Positions 8,647 through 17,700 of a DNA stretch of 64,000 nt are shown one piece after another. Each line of letters begins with the position of its first letter. Position 1 is the stretch's first letter. The position numbers and the translations under genes were made by a program. Below the pieces are notes generated by a model. It ran no database searches. It was given only the letters and a program-made list of their open reading frames with translations, and was not told where the DNA came from. This DNA comes from an uncultured Lachnospiraceae bacterium (GTDB lineage Bacteria > Bacillota > Clostridia > Lachnospirales > Lachnospiraceae), in NCBI GenBank assembly GCA_910579505.1, contig CAJTTZ010000013.1, forward strand, positions 54,450-118,449. Reading direction: 5' to 3'.

Positions 8647-10011
8647 TCTAAATTTTGTTTCCCCGGCCGCACTTTTTCCGTCCGTGCCCACGGTTTCCTT
8701 CCCCCTCAGGCAAAAAAGATACGCCGCCAGATTAAGCGCCAGTGCCCCAGCCCAGGCCGCTCCTTCCGCGTAGACAGCCGCCGCGAAACCCAATACAGGA
8801 AGCCCCCAGAAAATAACACCTATTCGGACCGCCATCTCCACGATGCCCGAGTACATGGGAACGGCAGGTTTCCCCATCCCCTGCACACAGCTCCTGAACA
8901 CGAAGAGGAGATTGAGCAGGACGAGAAATACCGCAAGTAATTTCAGAAAAAGAGAAGTATATCCCACCGCTTCCCGCCCGGCAAGCATCAGTCCTGCCAA
9001 CGGCTCAGAAAAGGAAAACAGGGTCGCGCCCAAAATTAATGATGAGGCAAACGCCACGACGCCCGCGGCTCTCATTCCACTGCGAATCCTCTCCAATTCC
9101 CCCGCTCCGAAATTCTGCCCGGTAAATGCAGACACGTCAAAGCCGAGCGTAATTCCCGGCAGCATGAAAAGATTCAAATACTTATTGCAGACAGAATAGG
9201 CGGAAGTATATGCGATGCCGCAACCGTTGATACAGCCCTGCACAAAAATACAGCCCACGGAAGTAACGGCATTCATCAGCGCCATCGGCACGCCGTTTCT
9301 GAGTAGTTCCCATTCCAATTTCCGATCACAAATAAAATCACATTTTCCCAGACGAAACTCCTCCATTTTATATAATCTGCTGCCACAAATGGCCACGGAT
9401 ACAAGCTGCGCCATAACCGTTGCCAAAGCCGGTCCCGCAACGCCGCTATCAAACCCATAGAGAAGCAACAAATCCAACCCAATGTTCACGCCGGAAGAAA
9501 CGGCAATCGCAAGCAGAGGCGTCCTGCTGTCTCCGACTGCCCTTAAGACAGCCGAAAGCAAATTATAAAAAATTGTAATTGCCAAACCGCCAAAACAGAT
9601 GTATCCATAAGATAAGCAGTCCCTTATGAGCGTTTGTTCCGTCTGCATGAGATGCAAAACAGGGTGCAGACACCATAGTCCGATCCCTGTCAGGAACAGT
9701 GCTGACAGTGCGCATAATTTCACGGAGGATGCCGCCGCCCTGCGCAGAGCGGCAAAATCTTTTTCCCCGTATGCCTGCGATATTACGATGGAAAAACCGT
9801 TTGTCACACCCATGACAAAACCCGTGACAAAAAAGGAAAACGTCGTAAAATTCCCAACCGCAGCCACGGCTGTATCGCCCAGCCCTTTTCCGATGATGAC
9901 CATATCCGCAAAGGAATAAAACTGCTGTAAGATATTGGCAAGCAGCATGGAAAAGAAAAAAGATAGAAGGGATTTTGCTATCGGTCCTTTGGTAAAATCC
10001 TTTTGCTGCAT
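8641..10011 (-). CDS. MATE family multidrug/metabolite exporter
   Basis: 456 residues, 12 predicted membrane helices in two MatE repeats. The N-terminus QQKDFTKGPIAKSLLSFF and the Y/F-S-F-A-D-M-V-I-I-G-K-G segment are typical of the DinF/NorM-like branch that exports drugs or metabolites by Na+ or H+ antiport. The start at 10011 is chosen over the upstream ATG at 10044 because a GGAAGGAG site lies nine bases before it. The AraC-type regulator at 10164 is divergent and is the obvious candidate regulator. Confidence 0.93.
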   Translation of the reverse strand: MQQKDFTKGPIAKSLLSFFFSMLLANILQQFYSFADMVIIGKGLGDTAVAAVGNFTTFSFFVTGFVMGVTNGFSIVISQAYGEKDFAALRRAAASSVKLCALSALFLTGIGLWCLHPVLHLMQTEQTLIRDCLSYGYICFGGLAITIFYNLLSAVLRAVGDSRTPLLAIAVSSGVNIGLDLLLLYGFDSGVAGPALATVMAQLVSVAICGSRLYKMEEFRLGKCDFICDRKLEWELLRNGVPMALMNAVTSVGCIFVQGCINGCGIAYTSAYSVCNKYLNLFMLPGITLGFDVSAFTGQNFGAGELERIRSGMRAAGVVAFASSLILGATLFSFSEPLAGLMLAGREAVGYTSLFLKLLAVFLVLLNLLFVFRSCVQGMGKPAVPMYSGIVEMAVRIGVIFWGLPVLGFAAAVYAEGAAWAGALALNLAAYLFCLRGKETVGTDGKSAAGETKFRL

Positions 10012-10057
10012 TCTGTGATTCTCCTTCCGTAACCTTTTTATCATATGCGGAACAGAA

Positions 10058-10087
10058 GTTATATCAAATCATTCGCTATTTTATCAA
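10058..10087 (-). promoter_or_regulatory. Promoter for MATE gene at 8641-10011
   Basis: On the minus strand TTGATA at 10087-10082, an 18-base spacer and TATAAC at 10063-10058. It lies in the divergent region shared with the AraC regulator. Confidence 0.5.
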
Positions 10088-10163
10088 ATTTATGGTATCC
10101 TAAGGACAGTGATAATAACCGTAAATTTTCGGCTCACTGTGCGGAAAGACAAAAGGAAATCCC

Positions 10164-10883
10164 ATGAAAATCAGAAAAGAACTCAACAGGCAATTATACA
10201 GGCAGAAGGCATACGGCTACGAAAAAAAGCCTTACTATTTTGATGAAGCTGTTTTGAATGCAATCCTTGACGGGGATGTCGAAACATTGAAATCTCTAAC
10301 TGTATCCGGCTCGGTGTCGCTGTCTGCCGGAATGCGCATTTTATCAAAAAATGAATTGAAGAACGGGAAATATCACTACGTGATCGCGGCGGCATTTCTT
10401 GCGGAAACCGGTATAGGAGCCGGGCTCAGCCACGACGAATCTTACATGATCGCCGATATTTACAGCCGGAAAGCAGACAGAGCCGCCACCTGCGGCGATC
10501 TGCAGGTTTTACTAGAAGATATGTGTCTGGACTTTGCGGAGCGAATCCAGGAAATTAAAAAGGAAAACGTGGCGTCGGCGCACATCCGAACATGCATCGA
10601 CCATATTTATGAGGATCTGGGCGCGGACTTGTCCGTGAAAGAGCTTGCCGATCTGACAAGTCTGAACGTTTCCTATCTCTGCAAACTGTTTAAGCAGGAA
10701 ACCGGGAAGACCATCAAAGAATACGTTACCGCGGCAAAAATGGACACAGCCCAGAATCTGCTGAAATACAGCGATCTGAGCTGTTCCGAAATTGCCGCAT
10801 CGCTCGGGTACTGTTCCCAGAGCGCGTTTACCTATGCTTTCCGCCTATTTACCGGGACGACGCCGGGAAAATACCGTGGTTAA
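10164..10883 (+). CDS. AraC family transcriptional regulator
   Basis: 239 residues. The C-terminal third holds two helix-turn-helix motifs of the AraC type (SVKELADLTSLNVSYLCKLF and CSEIAASLGYCSQSAFTYAF) ending in the usual FRLFTGTTPGKYR. The N-terminal 135 residues match no cupin that I can see and look helical, as in YesN-like or adapter-lacking regulators. It is divergent from the MATE exporter gene with a 152-base spacer, so it probably controls that gene. AAAGGAAA lies before the ATG. Confidence 0.9.
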   Translation: MKIRKELNRQLYRQKAYGYEKKPYYFDEAVLNAILDGDVETLKSLTVSGSVSLSAGMRILSKNELKNGKYHYVIAAAFLAETGIGAGLSHDESYMIADIYSRKADRAATCGDLQVLLEDMCLDFAERIQEIKKENVASAHIRTCIDHIYEDLGADLSVKELADLTSLNVSYLCKLFKQETGKTIKEYVTAAKMDTAQNLLKYSDLSCSEIAASLGYCSQSAFTYAFRLFTGTTPGKYRG

Positions 10884-10895
10884 TCTTCATACAAA

Positions 10896-10920
10896 GAAAG
10901 CGGGACTGCCGCCCGCTTTC
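10896..10920. terminator. Bidirectional hairpin between AraC gene and galE
   Basis: Perfect 9-bp stem GAAAGCGGG/CCCGCTTTC with a seven-base loop, placed between two convergent genes. The T-tracts on both sides are poor, so termination may be weak. Confidence 0.6.
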
Positions 10921-10939
10921 CGTTTCAATGCAATATTTT

Positions 10940-11956
10940 TTAGTCCTCATACCCGTTCGGGTTATTGCTCTGCCATCTCCAGGAATCCGCACACATCTCC
11001 TTGATACCGTACTGTGCTTCCCAGCCAAGCTCCCTCTTCGCCTTGTCCGCATTGGAGTAGCAGGTGGCGATATCACCCGCTCTTCTCTCCTTGATCACAT
11101 AAGGGATCTTCACGCCGGTAGCTTCCTCGAAATTCTTCACGATGTCGAGCACGCTGTAGCCCACGCCGGTTCCCAGATTATAGATGCAAAGCCCCGCTTT
11201 CTCCTCGATCTTTTTCAGCGCTTTCACATGTCCGACCGCCAGATCAACCACATGGATGTAGTCACGCACGCCCGTGCCATCCGGCGTGTCGTAGTCGTTT
11301 CCGAAAACGCCCAGCTCTTTCAGCTTGCCAACCGCTACCTGTGTGATGTAAGGCATCAGGTTGTTGGGGATACCGTTGGGGTTCTCACCCATGGTGCCGC
11401 TCTTGTGCGCGCCAATGGGATTGAAATAACGGAGCAGGATCACGTTCCACTCGGGATCCGCTTTCTGGATATCCATGAGGATCTGCTCCAGCATGGACTT
11501 CGTCCATCCGTAAGGGTTGGTGCACTGTCCTTTCGGGCACTCCTCCGTGATCGGAATCATCGCCGGATCACCGTAAACCGTCGCCGACGAGGAGAAAATG
11601 ATATTCTTCACATTGTGTTTTCTCATCACATCCACCAGCGTCAGTGTGCCAGCAATGTTGTTCTCGTAGTATTCCCAAGGCTTCTGCACGGACTCTCCCA
11701 CCGCCTTAAGCCCCGCGAAATGAATGCAGGAGTCGATCTGCTCCTTCGCGAATACCTGTTCCAGGGCGTCCCTGTCCAGAATGTCCACCTTATAAAATTT
11801 CACGGGCTTTCCCGTTATCTTCTCCACCCTGTCAAGGGACTTCTCGCTGGAGTTCGCCAGATTATCCACGACCACCACATCATAGCCCGCATTCTGTAAT
11901 TCCACTACCGTGTGGGAACCGATGTATCCCGCACCGCCTGTCACCAAAATTGCCAT
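10940..11956 (-). CDS. galE: UDP-glucose 4-epimerase
   Basis: 338 residues, the usual GalE length. Interconverts UDP-glucose and UDP-galactose (Leloir pathway). N-terminal NAD-binding TGGAGYIGSH, the SSSATVYG strand with the catalytic Ser, and the catalytic Tyr149-x3-Lys153 (NPYGWTKSM) are all intact, as are LRYFNPIGAH and RDYIHVVDLA. It lies downstream of the UDP-sugar pyrophosphorylase gene on the same strand with a 124-base spacer, making a UDP-hexose supply unit. Confidence 0.97.
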   Translation of the reverse strand: MAILVTGGAGYIGSHTVVELQNAGYDVVVVDNLANSSEKSLDRVEKITGKPVKFYKVDILDRDALEQVFAKEQIDSCIHFAGLKAVGESVQKPWEYYENNIAGTLTLVDVMRKHNVKNIIFSSSATVYGDPAMIPITEECPKGQCTNPYGWTKSMLEQILMDIQKADPEWNVILLRYFNPIGAHKSGTMGENPNGIPNNLMPYITQVAVGKLKELGVFGNDYDTPDGTGVRDYIHVVDLAVGHVKALKKIEEKAGLCIYNLGTGVGYSVLDIVKNFEEATGVKIPYVIKERRAGDIATCYSNADKAKRELGWEAQYGIKEMCADSWRWQSNNPNGYED

Positions 11957-12026
11957 AACCGCACCCCGCCTTTCTTTTCGGAAACTGTGTTTTTTGTTCT
12001 TAAGGTGATTCCAGTCTATACTGTTT

Positions 12027-12049
12027 TTCCTGTATATTCAATACAGGAA
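12027..12049 (-). terminator. Hairpin between pyrophosphorylase gene and galE
   Basis: Perfect 9-bp stem TTCCTGTAT/ATACAGGAA with a five-base loop. There is no T-run after it, so it may be an attenuator or processing element and not a true terminator. Confidence 0.35.
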
Positions 12050-12080
12050 TGTTATCTAAACCTGTCATTTTGTTAACACC

Positions 12081-13307
12081 CTACAGCTCAATCCCATTCT
12101 CTTTACACAATTCCCGCGCGCTCTCTACCGAGTCAATCCCCGTCTTATTCTTGATGGGCGCAAACTCTTTCTCCCTGACCACCTCGTAGGGCAGGCAGGA
12201 ATCCAGCTCGTGGATCATGTCGAGCACAAGCTGCTCAAACTTGTAGCCGTTGGGCGCCTCGGGCTTCACCAGTTCTCCCTTTTCATCCAGATAAGGAATC
12301 TTTTTCTCCACAATATGAAGCGGGAGTTTCCGCGCCACAATCTCCTCCAAGTCTTTTACCCGGAACAGATAGTTTAAGATTACGCCGAAATGATAAGCCG
12401 GCGTCCCGTCCGCAAGCTTCGCCTCCATCAGCTCCGGCGTCATATCATAGTATTCCACGATGGACGGTCTGCCATCCTCTAAGCACATCGCGCCCACCTT
12501 CTCGTCCGGCGCGTTCTTCGCCACCACCTTCGCGCCCACCGCGCTGTCCGTGGCAATCGTCGCGCCCACGAAACAGGGGTCAGCAATGCGCTGCAGCACA
12601 TTGTCCACGGCAAACACATTGAGCCACTCCACGCCCGCCTGCCGCATTTTCTCGGCCACACCCCATTTCAGCATGGATAAAAACCAGCCGCCGTTGCCGT
12701 TGGGGGAGGTGGACATTTTGTTCTTTGCTTCCATATATACCTTCCCCGTATAATCGGACGCCGGAGCCATATCCTGCATGAAAAAGGTCACATAGTCCGC
12801 ATTGTAGCCGAAAAACTTCTTTTCCTCAAAAAAACTGACAGTAGCGTCATGGTTCTTATCACTGGTCATCACATAGAGGGGCACCCACGCTCCCGCCTGA
12901 TCCACCACGTCCATCAGGTTCTCGATCAGGCGCTGGAAGATAAAGACGTCCTTTGTCAGTCCGATATTGTAAACGCCCTTAGGTGCGTCGGACCCGAGCC
13001 TTGTGCCCATGCCGCCCGCCAAAAGCACCGCGCCTACCTTACCCGCCCGGATCGCCTCCAGGCCTGCCTTCGTATATTCTTCCTTTTTCTCCGCAATCTC
13101 GGGAAGCTGCATGACCGCAATCGGCTCAATCTTCCCTCTGGGATTTAAGGTTTCCTTCTTTTCGCAAAGCGACAGCACGTCAAAATCTGTCTGTTCGATC
13201 TGGGTAAGCAGCGCCTCCCTCTCTTCCTCTCCCAACTCATCATAGTATTTCAGCACATGAAGCTGCCCGTATTTCTCCAGTTTTTTGTATGCCTCCTGAT
13301 AATTCAT
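12081..13307 (-). CDS. UDPGP type 1 family UTP-sugar-1-phosphate uridylyltransferase
   Basis: 408 residues. Transfers UMP from UTP to a hexose- or HexNAc-1-phosphate. The nucleotide-binding loop LLAGGMGTRLGSDAPKG lies at about residues 95-111, and the sugar-binding segment FAVDNVLQRIADP and NGYKFEQLVLDM follow, as in eukaryote-type UGP/UAP enzymes and not in the short bacterial GalU. The substrate could be glucose-1-P, galactose-1-P or GlcNAc-1-P; position next to galE favours a role in galactose or amino-sugar use. Confidence 0.9.
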   Translation of the reverse strand: MNYQEAYKKLEKYGQLHVLKYYDELGEEEREALLTQIEQTDFDVLSLCEKKETLNPRGKIEPIAVMQLPEIAEKKEEYTKAGLEAIRAGKVGAVLLAGGMGTRLGSDAPKGVYNIGLTKDVFIFQRLIENLMDVVDQAGAWVPLYVMTSDKNHDATVSFFEEKKFFGYNADYVTFFMQDMAPASDYTGKVYMEAKNKMSTSPNGNGGWFLSMLKWGVAEKMRQAGVEWLNVFAVDNVLQRIADPCFVGATIATDSAVGAKVVAKNAPDEKVGAMCLEDGRPSIVEYYDMTPELMEAKLADGTPAYHFGVILNYLFRVKDLEEIVARKLPLHIVEKKIPYLDEKGELVKPEAPNGYKFEQLVLDMIHELDSCLPYEVVREKEFAPIKNKTGIDSVESARELCKENGIEL

Positions 13308-13447
13308 GACGTCCTCTTTTCCCGCGCCCGCTTTCTTTTCGGATTTCCGTGTCCGATGCGCGACGACACGGCTCCCTTGCCAGTATTTCTCTTTTTCCCC
13401 ATTCTAACACGAGGCGGCGGCAGACTCAATGTTAAAATATCATATCA

Positions 13448-13476
13448 TTGTGACCCTGCCGGTTATATGATACAAT
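13448..13476 (+). promoter_or_regulatory. Promoter for GNAT/lipoprotein operon
   Basis: TTGTGA at 13448-13453, a 17-base spacer, TACAAT at 13471-13476, 28 bases before the ATG at 13504. Confidence 0.55.
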
Positions 13477-13503
13477 TTAAAAAACATTTCACGGAGGTGC
13501 CCT

Positions 13504-14070
13504 ATGAGTATTTACGAGTTCTGCCCTACGCTGGAAAGCGATAAATTTGTGCTGCGGTTATTTCAGGAGGAAGACTGCGACGATCTTTTAAAAGTTTACA
13601 GCGACAAAAACGCCCTGCCGTTTTTTAACAGCGATAACTGCGACGGCGACAATTTTTATTACGCGACAAAGGAACGGATGACGGAAGCGCTTGCCTTTTG
13701 GAAATCATCCTATCAAAATGGCTGGTTCGCACGGCTCTCCATTATTGACAAAGCGTCCTCGACGGTGATCGGGACCGTTGAACTGTGTTTAAGAGTTTCC
13801 GAAGATGTCTATCATAATATGGGAATCCTGCGGATCGACGTTCGCAGCGACTATGAAAAGGAAGACACGCTGTACGACATTACAACACTGATCACGCCGC
13901 ATCTGCCGGAAATGCTGAACTGCAGCGGCGTCATTACCAAAGTACCCATCTATGCGGTGGAACGGGCAAAAGCCATGCAGAAAGCAGGGTATACCAAGTC
14001 AGCGCAGTATCTGGTCGGGAAAACCGGTTACGCATATGACGGTTACTGGACATACAAAACAACGAACTAA
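13504..14070 (+). CDS. GNAT family N-acetyltransferase
   Basis: 188 residues of the RimJ/RimL-like branch: the opening CPTLESDKFVLRLFQEEDCDDLLKVYSD is the usual first strand and helix, followed by ARLSIIDKASSTVIGTVELC as the core beta strands. Acetyl-CoA-dependent transfer to an unknown amine. The classic Q/RxxGxG loop is not obvious, so the cofactor site is weak or divergent. It is followed 17 bases later by the lipoprotein gene. Confidence 0.85.
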   Translation: MSIYEFCPTLESDKFVLRLFQEEDCDDLLKVYSDKNALPFFNSDNCDGDNFYYATKERMTEALAFWKSSYQNGWFARLSIIDKASSTVIGTVELCLRVSEDVYHNMGILRIDVRSDYEKEDTLYDITTLITPHLPEMLNCSGVITKVPIYAVERAKAMQKAGYTKSAQYLVGKTGYAYDGYWTYKTTN

Positions 14071-14087
14071 GAAAAGAGGACCACATC

Positions 14088-15512
14088 ATGAAAACGAAAC
14101 CGCTCTCCCTCCAAAAATCAGCCATACTGCTTGCTGCCGCTTTCCTTGCGGGAAGCGTGGGCGCATGCGGCACAGAAAACAGTTCCGATTCGGACACCAG
14201 ACTGGAAATTTCACCGATTATCGATGACGGAGCATCCACCGGGTCAGAAACCGAAAAGTCACAGGATGTTTCACAGACAGGAGACACCGCCGGGAATACC
14301 GGCGAAGATTCTGACACAAATGTCACATCCGATATCTCTGACGCAGAACAGCAGGGAAACCCGGAAAGTCCCGTCTCCGTCACTTTTGAGAAATCCGTTG
14401 ACGAAGTTAAGAGCGACGACGGCACGGTGATTTGCACAAACAGCGTGCAGATGCCTGTGGTGCGCATCACGGGCGCAGAGGATATCGCTGAAAAAATCAA
14501 CGCCGATCTGGAAGAATACTATAAGACCTTTTCCACGAACAACAACGGGACTGTGGAAATAGCGCGGGAAGACTATGCGGCAAGCCTTGGCGAAGACGGC
14601 TGGGACTTTCTCGCCTACAGCACGGATGTCAGCGTAAAAGCAACCCGCATGGACGACGCCGTGATCTCCTTCCAGATCACCCTTTACGATTTCACCGGCG
14701 GCGCCCACGGCAACTACGGCTCTGGCGGAAGAAACTACAGTGCGAAAACGGGCGAGCTTCTCTCCTTCGATGAGATTGCAGACGACTACGAAGCCTTTCA
14801 CGCCACGGTTCTGGATTACATGGTCAATCTGGCACAGACACCCGCCTACAAGGATAAACTGTTCGGTCCTCCCTCCAAAGATGACCTGGACAGCACGCTG
14901 TTTGACGGAGACAACTGGGTATTTACCCGAAGCGGCATCAGCTTTTTAGCTGCCCCCTATTCACTCGGTCCTTATGCCTCCGGGGAAATTGCCTTTATGC
15001 TTCCCTACGAGAAGGCGTATGATCTGGGATTAAAAGAAGACTACCGTTACAACGGCAATTTTGTGGATGAACGCTACTATATCTACAAATCTGACCCGGA
15101 AACCTTTGAGCCCATTGTGGACGGCACGCCCGACTGCTATTTTGATCTGGATGGGGATGGCACGGAAGAGGGACTCGCCTTCTACGGCCAGGTCGTTGAC
15201 CCTGCCACCGGGGAAAGCAGATATGCTTTTTATATCGACGGGAAAGATTACGGGGATGTCATTGATGACGAACTTTTGAATATAAAAGACAAAGGTTATA
15301 TGGAAAGCACTTACGCGCTGTATCACGCGGACGCCCCGGACGGCGGCGTTCCTGCAATCGCCGTGCTGTTCACGGAGTTTGGGGAAGGAACAGACAGTGA
15401 CGGAAATCCCGTCACGCAACCGCTCTCCTTCATTTTCGGCTACACCAAGGAAATGGGACTGTATTATATGTATTGGGACGAGGGGTTTGTGACGCTGCCC
15501 AAGCAGCCCTGA
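14088..15512 (+). CDS. Lipoprotein with RsiV-like DUF4163/DUF3298 domains
   Basis: 474 residues. Signal peptide with a cysteine at about residue 27 (LAGSVGACGTENSS), then a Ser/Thr/Asp-rich linker to about residue 85, then a region resembling DUF4163 and DUF3298 (FQITLYDFTGGAHGNY, GELLSFDEI, and the FMLPYEKAYDLGL end), as in the extracellular part of anti-sigma factor RsiV. Here the domain is anchored as a lipoprotein with no cytoplasmic anti-sigma part. The last 130 residues have a calcium-site-like DLDGDGTEEGLAFYG. Function unknown. Confidence 0.85.
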   Translation: MKTKPLSLQKSAILLAAAFLAGSVGACGTENSSDSDTRLEISPIIDDGASTGSETEKSQDVSQTGDTAGNTGEDSDTNVTSDISDAEQQGNPESPVSVTFEKSVDEVKSDDGTVICTNSVQMPVVRITGAEDIAEKINADLEEYYKTFSTNNNGTVEIAREDYAASLGEDGWDFLAYSTDVSVKATRMDDAVISFQITLYDFTGGAHGNYGSGGRNYSAKTGELLSFDEIADDYEAFHATVLDYMVNLAQTPAYKDKLFGPPSKDDLDSTLFDGDNWVFTRSGISFLAAPYSLGPYASGEIAFMLPYEKAYDLGLKEDYRYNGNFVDERYYIYKSDPETFEPIVDGTPDCYFDLDGDGTEEGLAFYGQVVDPATGESRYAFYIDGKDYGDVIDDELLNIKDKGYMESTYALYHADAPDGGVPAIAVLFTEFGEGTDSDGNPVTQPLSFIFGYTKEMGLYYMYWDEGFVTLPKQP

Positions 15513-15659
15513 TTATGCTATTCGTATTCCAAGGCGGCTTGGCAGTTTATCTCTAACCATCGGATGACTTTCTGGATATTCTGCCAACGCCTCTGCTGTT
15601 TTTAAAACGCCATCCGAAATTCTTTGTGCCGCCTGTGGATTCTTCACAAAATAAATCAA
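15513..15659 (-). pseudogene. Remnant of a RelE/ParE-type toxin
   Basis: Read on the minus strand, 48 codons give YFVKNPQAAQRISDGVLKTA, then EALAEYPESHPMVRDKL and GIRIA before a TAA at 15513. This is the middle of the ParE fold (KNPQAAxxI...AxxPxxxPxVRDKxxR). The N-terminal strand pair and the C-terminal catalytic strands are missing, and the frame has no start. It is a stub between the lipoprotein gene and the broken AraC/GyrI gene. Confidence 0.5.
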
Positions 15660-15739
15660 GTAAATCCTCCAACATTTCTGTATAATAAGCACGAGACAGT
15701 TGAAGCAGACGGCAGACTTGCTCCGAAAAGGAGGGCAAC

Positions 15740-16484
15740 ATGTGTGAATGGCAGCGGCAGATTCAGAAAATAATCGAGGAGATAGACTTGTGTATCCGGC
15801 AGGCAGCTTCGGGATTATATGCGCAGGTGTCCGAAGCCCGTCGCACTACGCACCATCATAAAACCTTTCGACTGTTATCTGTCAGAGATTCATTTGGAAA
15901 AAACAGGAGGGCATCAAATGAAAAACGCGTTAGAGGAAGTAAAAACCTATTTTATAACGATTCCGGCGCACAAATTTCTGCATATCCGAAACTATGAGAG
16001 TATCGGTTACTGGGATTTCTGGGAAAAGCAGAGCCAAATTCCCGGACAGGACTGCGAAACAATCTGCGGTCTGCTGGACAGCATCAAGGGAAAGCTGGAC
16101 GATATGGGCGGCGATGAGGCAAACAGCGGAAGCGGGCAGATCATGGCATACCTCAACGATCCCGCCGGCAGAATATGCAGCTGGGGCATCCCCCTCGCGG
16201 AATGCTACGGCGTGCGCCTTCCGATGGACTATGACGGTGAAGTCCCCGCACAGATGCTTTTGACGGATGTGCCGGAAGGCGAATACCTTGTCTTCGAGCA
16301 CGGTCCTTTCGACTATGAAAAAGAGGGGATCGACGTAGAGGCAAAAATAGAATCGGCAATGAAAGCGTATGATTATTCGGCTTCGGACTGCGTCCTAGAC
16401 ACAACACCCGGCAGAATCTTCTACTTCTACCATGACCCGCAGCGGTTCTGGAAATATGTCAGGCCGGTGCGGAGGACGGATTGA
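15740..16484 (+). pseudogene. AraC/GyrI-type regulator with deleted DNA-binding domain
   Basis: The start (15740, ATG after an AAGGAGG site) encodes MCEWQRQIQKIIEEIDLCIRQA, the usual opening of AraC regulators with a GyrI-like effector domain. The two helix-turn-helix motifs, about 90 residues, are then missing, and the frame shifts. From 15837 another frame carries PVALRTIIKPFDCYL and the complete effector domain (KTYFITIPAHKFLHIRNYES to FWKYVRPVRR) ending at 16484. An internal ATG at 15918 has a strong AGGAGG seven bases upstream and would give a free-standing 188-residue effector-binding protein, so this half may still be made. Confidence 0.8.
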
Positions 16485-16539
16485 CCCCGCATTCTCCGTT
16501 TCACTAATCCGCGTCTGCCGCCGTGAAATCCGATGCCGC

Positions 16540-17655
16540 TTATCTTCTACAGGCTTTTACAGCCTCCGCAATCTCACAAGCCTCCTCAGCCGGATAGAAC
16601 AGCCGCGCCGAGGCTTCCAATGCAATGTCAGTAATACTTTCGTTTTTCAGATATAACTCTACTTCGGAGGGAGACATTTCGTTCTCCCCCTCTCTCCATG
16701 TCTGAACCAGGTCGTTCAGCTTCCGAAAATGCGCCATAAGAGCGCCAAAATCCTGTATGCGGTCAATGGTACTGCTTCCATAAGTCTGTTTTTCCAATTC
16801 ACATATCGCAATTACCTGCATGGACATCTTTAACTCTCCTGTGATGTCAGAGGCTTCCATCAGCACGTCCGGGCGTTTCTCCAGGCAGGCAAGCATATAC
16901 GTTTTCGCACCGTCGATGTCCTTCGCGGCAAAATACGCCGCCAGCTTCTCCTTGATCTCAGCCGTCTCCCGCTTCTCGTCAGTCATGCCCACCTTGCACT
17001 CACAGACTTTAAGCCCCTGCACCTGTGTCCAGACATAGAGCAGAAATTCCGAGATAAAACCGTAGACCCGTTTGTGGTAGTCATCGTACCCGGAAGCGTC
17101 GATCTTTTCTTCCGCCTTCTCGAAGATGCCGAAAAGCCACTCACAGTATGCATCGTAAATTTCCTTTTTGCAGACCATCATATTCCCGAAATACGTGCCT
17201 TTGCCGTTCACCAGTTTCTCGAATGTGTCATAATACGCGGGATAAAACTGCCGTATCACTTCTCCCACGGCATCCAGGTCACGGATATTATAATTCCCGG
17301 CATAGCCTTCATAATAGGTAAAATTCAGCTTCAACAGCTTGGACGTTATGATATCATAGTCCGAAAGGATTTCTTCATATTCCCTCTCCGTAAGAATCCT
17401 TCCTTCCTCCGTGCAGAAGTATCTTCGGTAATGGCATATTCCCACATAGTCAGAAGTTTGTATATTTTTCCACACCCAGTAAACGCCCGTCAGTTCCCCG
17501 TAATAACAGTTTTTCTCCGAGATACTGACACCCGTGTCATCCCCAATATACCCGAGATTCTGCGCCACAGCGCGTCCCACCTGCAAAGGGATATAGACGG
17601 GATCGCCGGGTGTCGGAAATTTTTTGTGGGTCATCGTAAAAATCGTCACGCTCAT
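16540..17655 (-). CDS. DUF4422 glycosyltransferase-like protein
   Basis: 371 residues. The DUF4422 signature fills residues 1-230: MTHKKFPTPGD, VGDD-like GDDTGVSISEKN, YGELTGVYWVWKN, YVGICHYRRYF, GNMMVCKKEIYDAYCEWLF and the SEFLLYVWT tail. Proteins with this domain occur in capsule and glycan clusters and are thought to be glycosyltransferases. The C-terminal 130 residues are helical and unassigned. The start at 17655 is preferred over 17694 because GGAGGAA lies ten bases upstream. It follows a MATE gene by 45 bases. Confidence 0.88.
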   Translation of the reverse strand: MSVTIFTMTHKKFPTPGDPVYIPLQVGRAVAQNLGYIGDDTGVSISEKNCYYGELTGVYWVWKNIQTSDYVGICHYRRYFCTEEGRILTEREYEEILSDYDIITSKLLKLNFTYYEGYAGNYNIRDLDAVGEVIRQFYPAYYDTFEKLVNGKGTYFGNMMVCKKEIYDAYCEWLFGIFEKAEEKIDASGYDDYHKRVYGFISEFLLYVWTQVQGLKVCECKVGMTDEKRETAEIKEKLAAYFAAKDIDGAKTYMLACLEKRPDVLMEASDITGELKMSMQVIAICELEKQTYGSSTIDRIQDFGALMAHFRKLNDLVQTWREGENEMSPSEVELYLKNESITDIALEASARLFYPAEEACEIAEAVKACRR

Positions 17656-17700
17656 CTTGTCACTTTCCTCCGTATCAGACACATTCCCTGCCAAAGCCGT

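Noticed and set aside
15553..15741. 62-codon minus ORF beginning MLPSFSEQVC
   Set aside because: It is the wrong frame of the ParE remnant and ends without any family outline.
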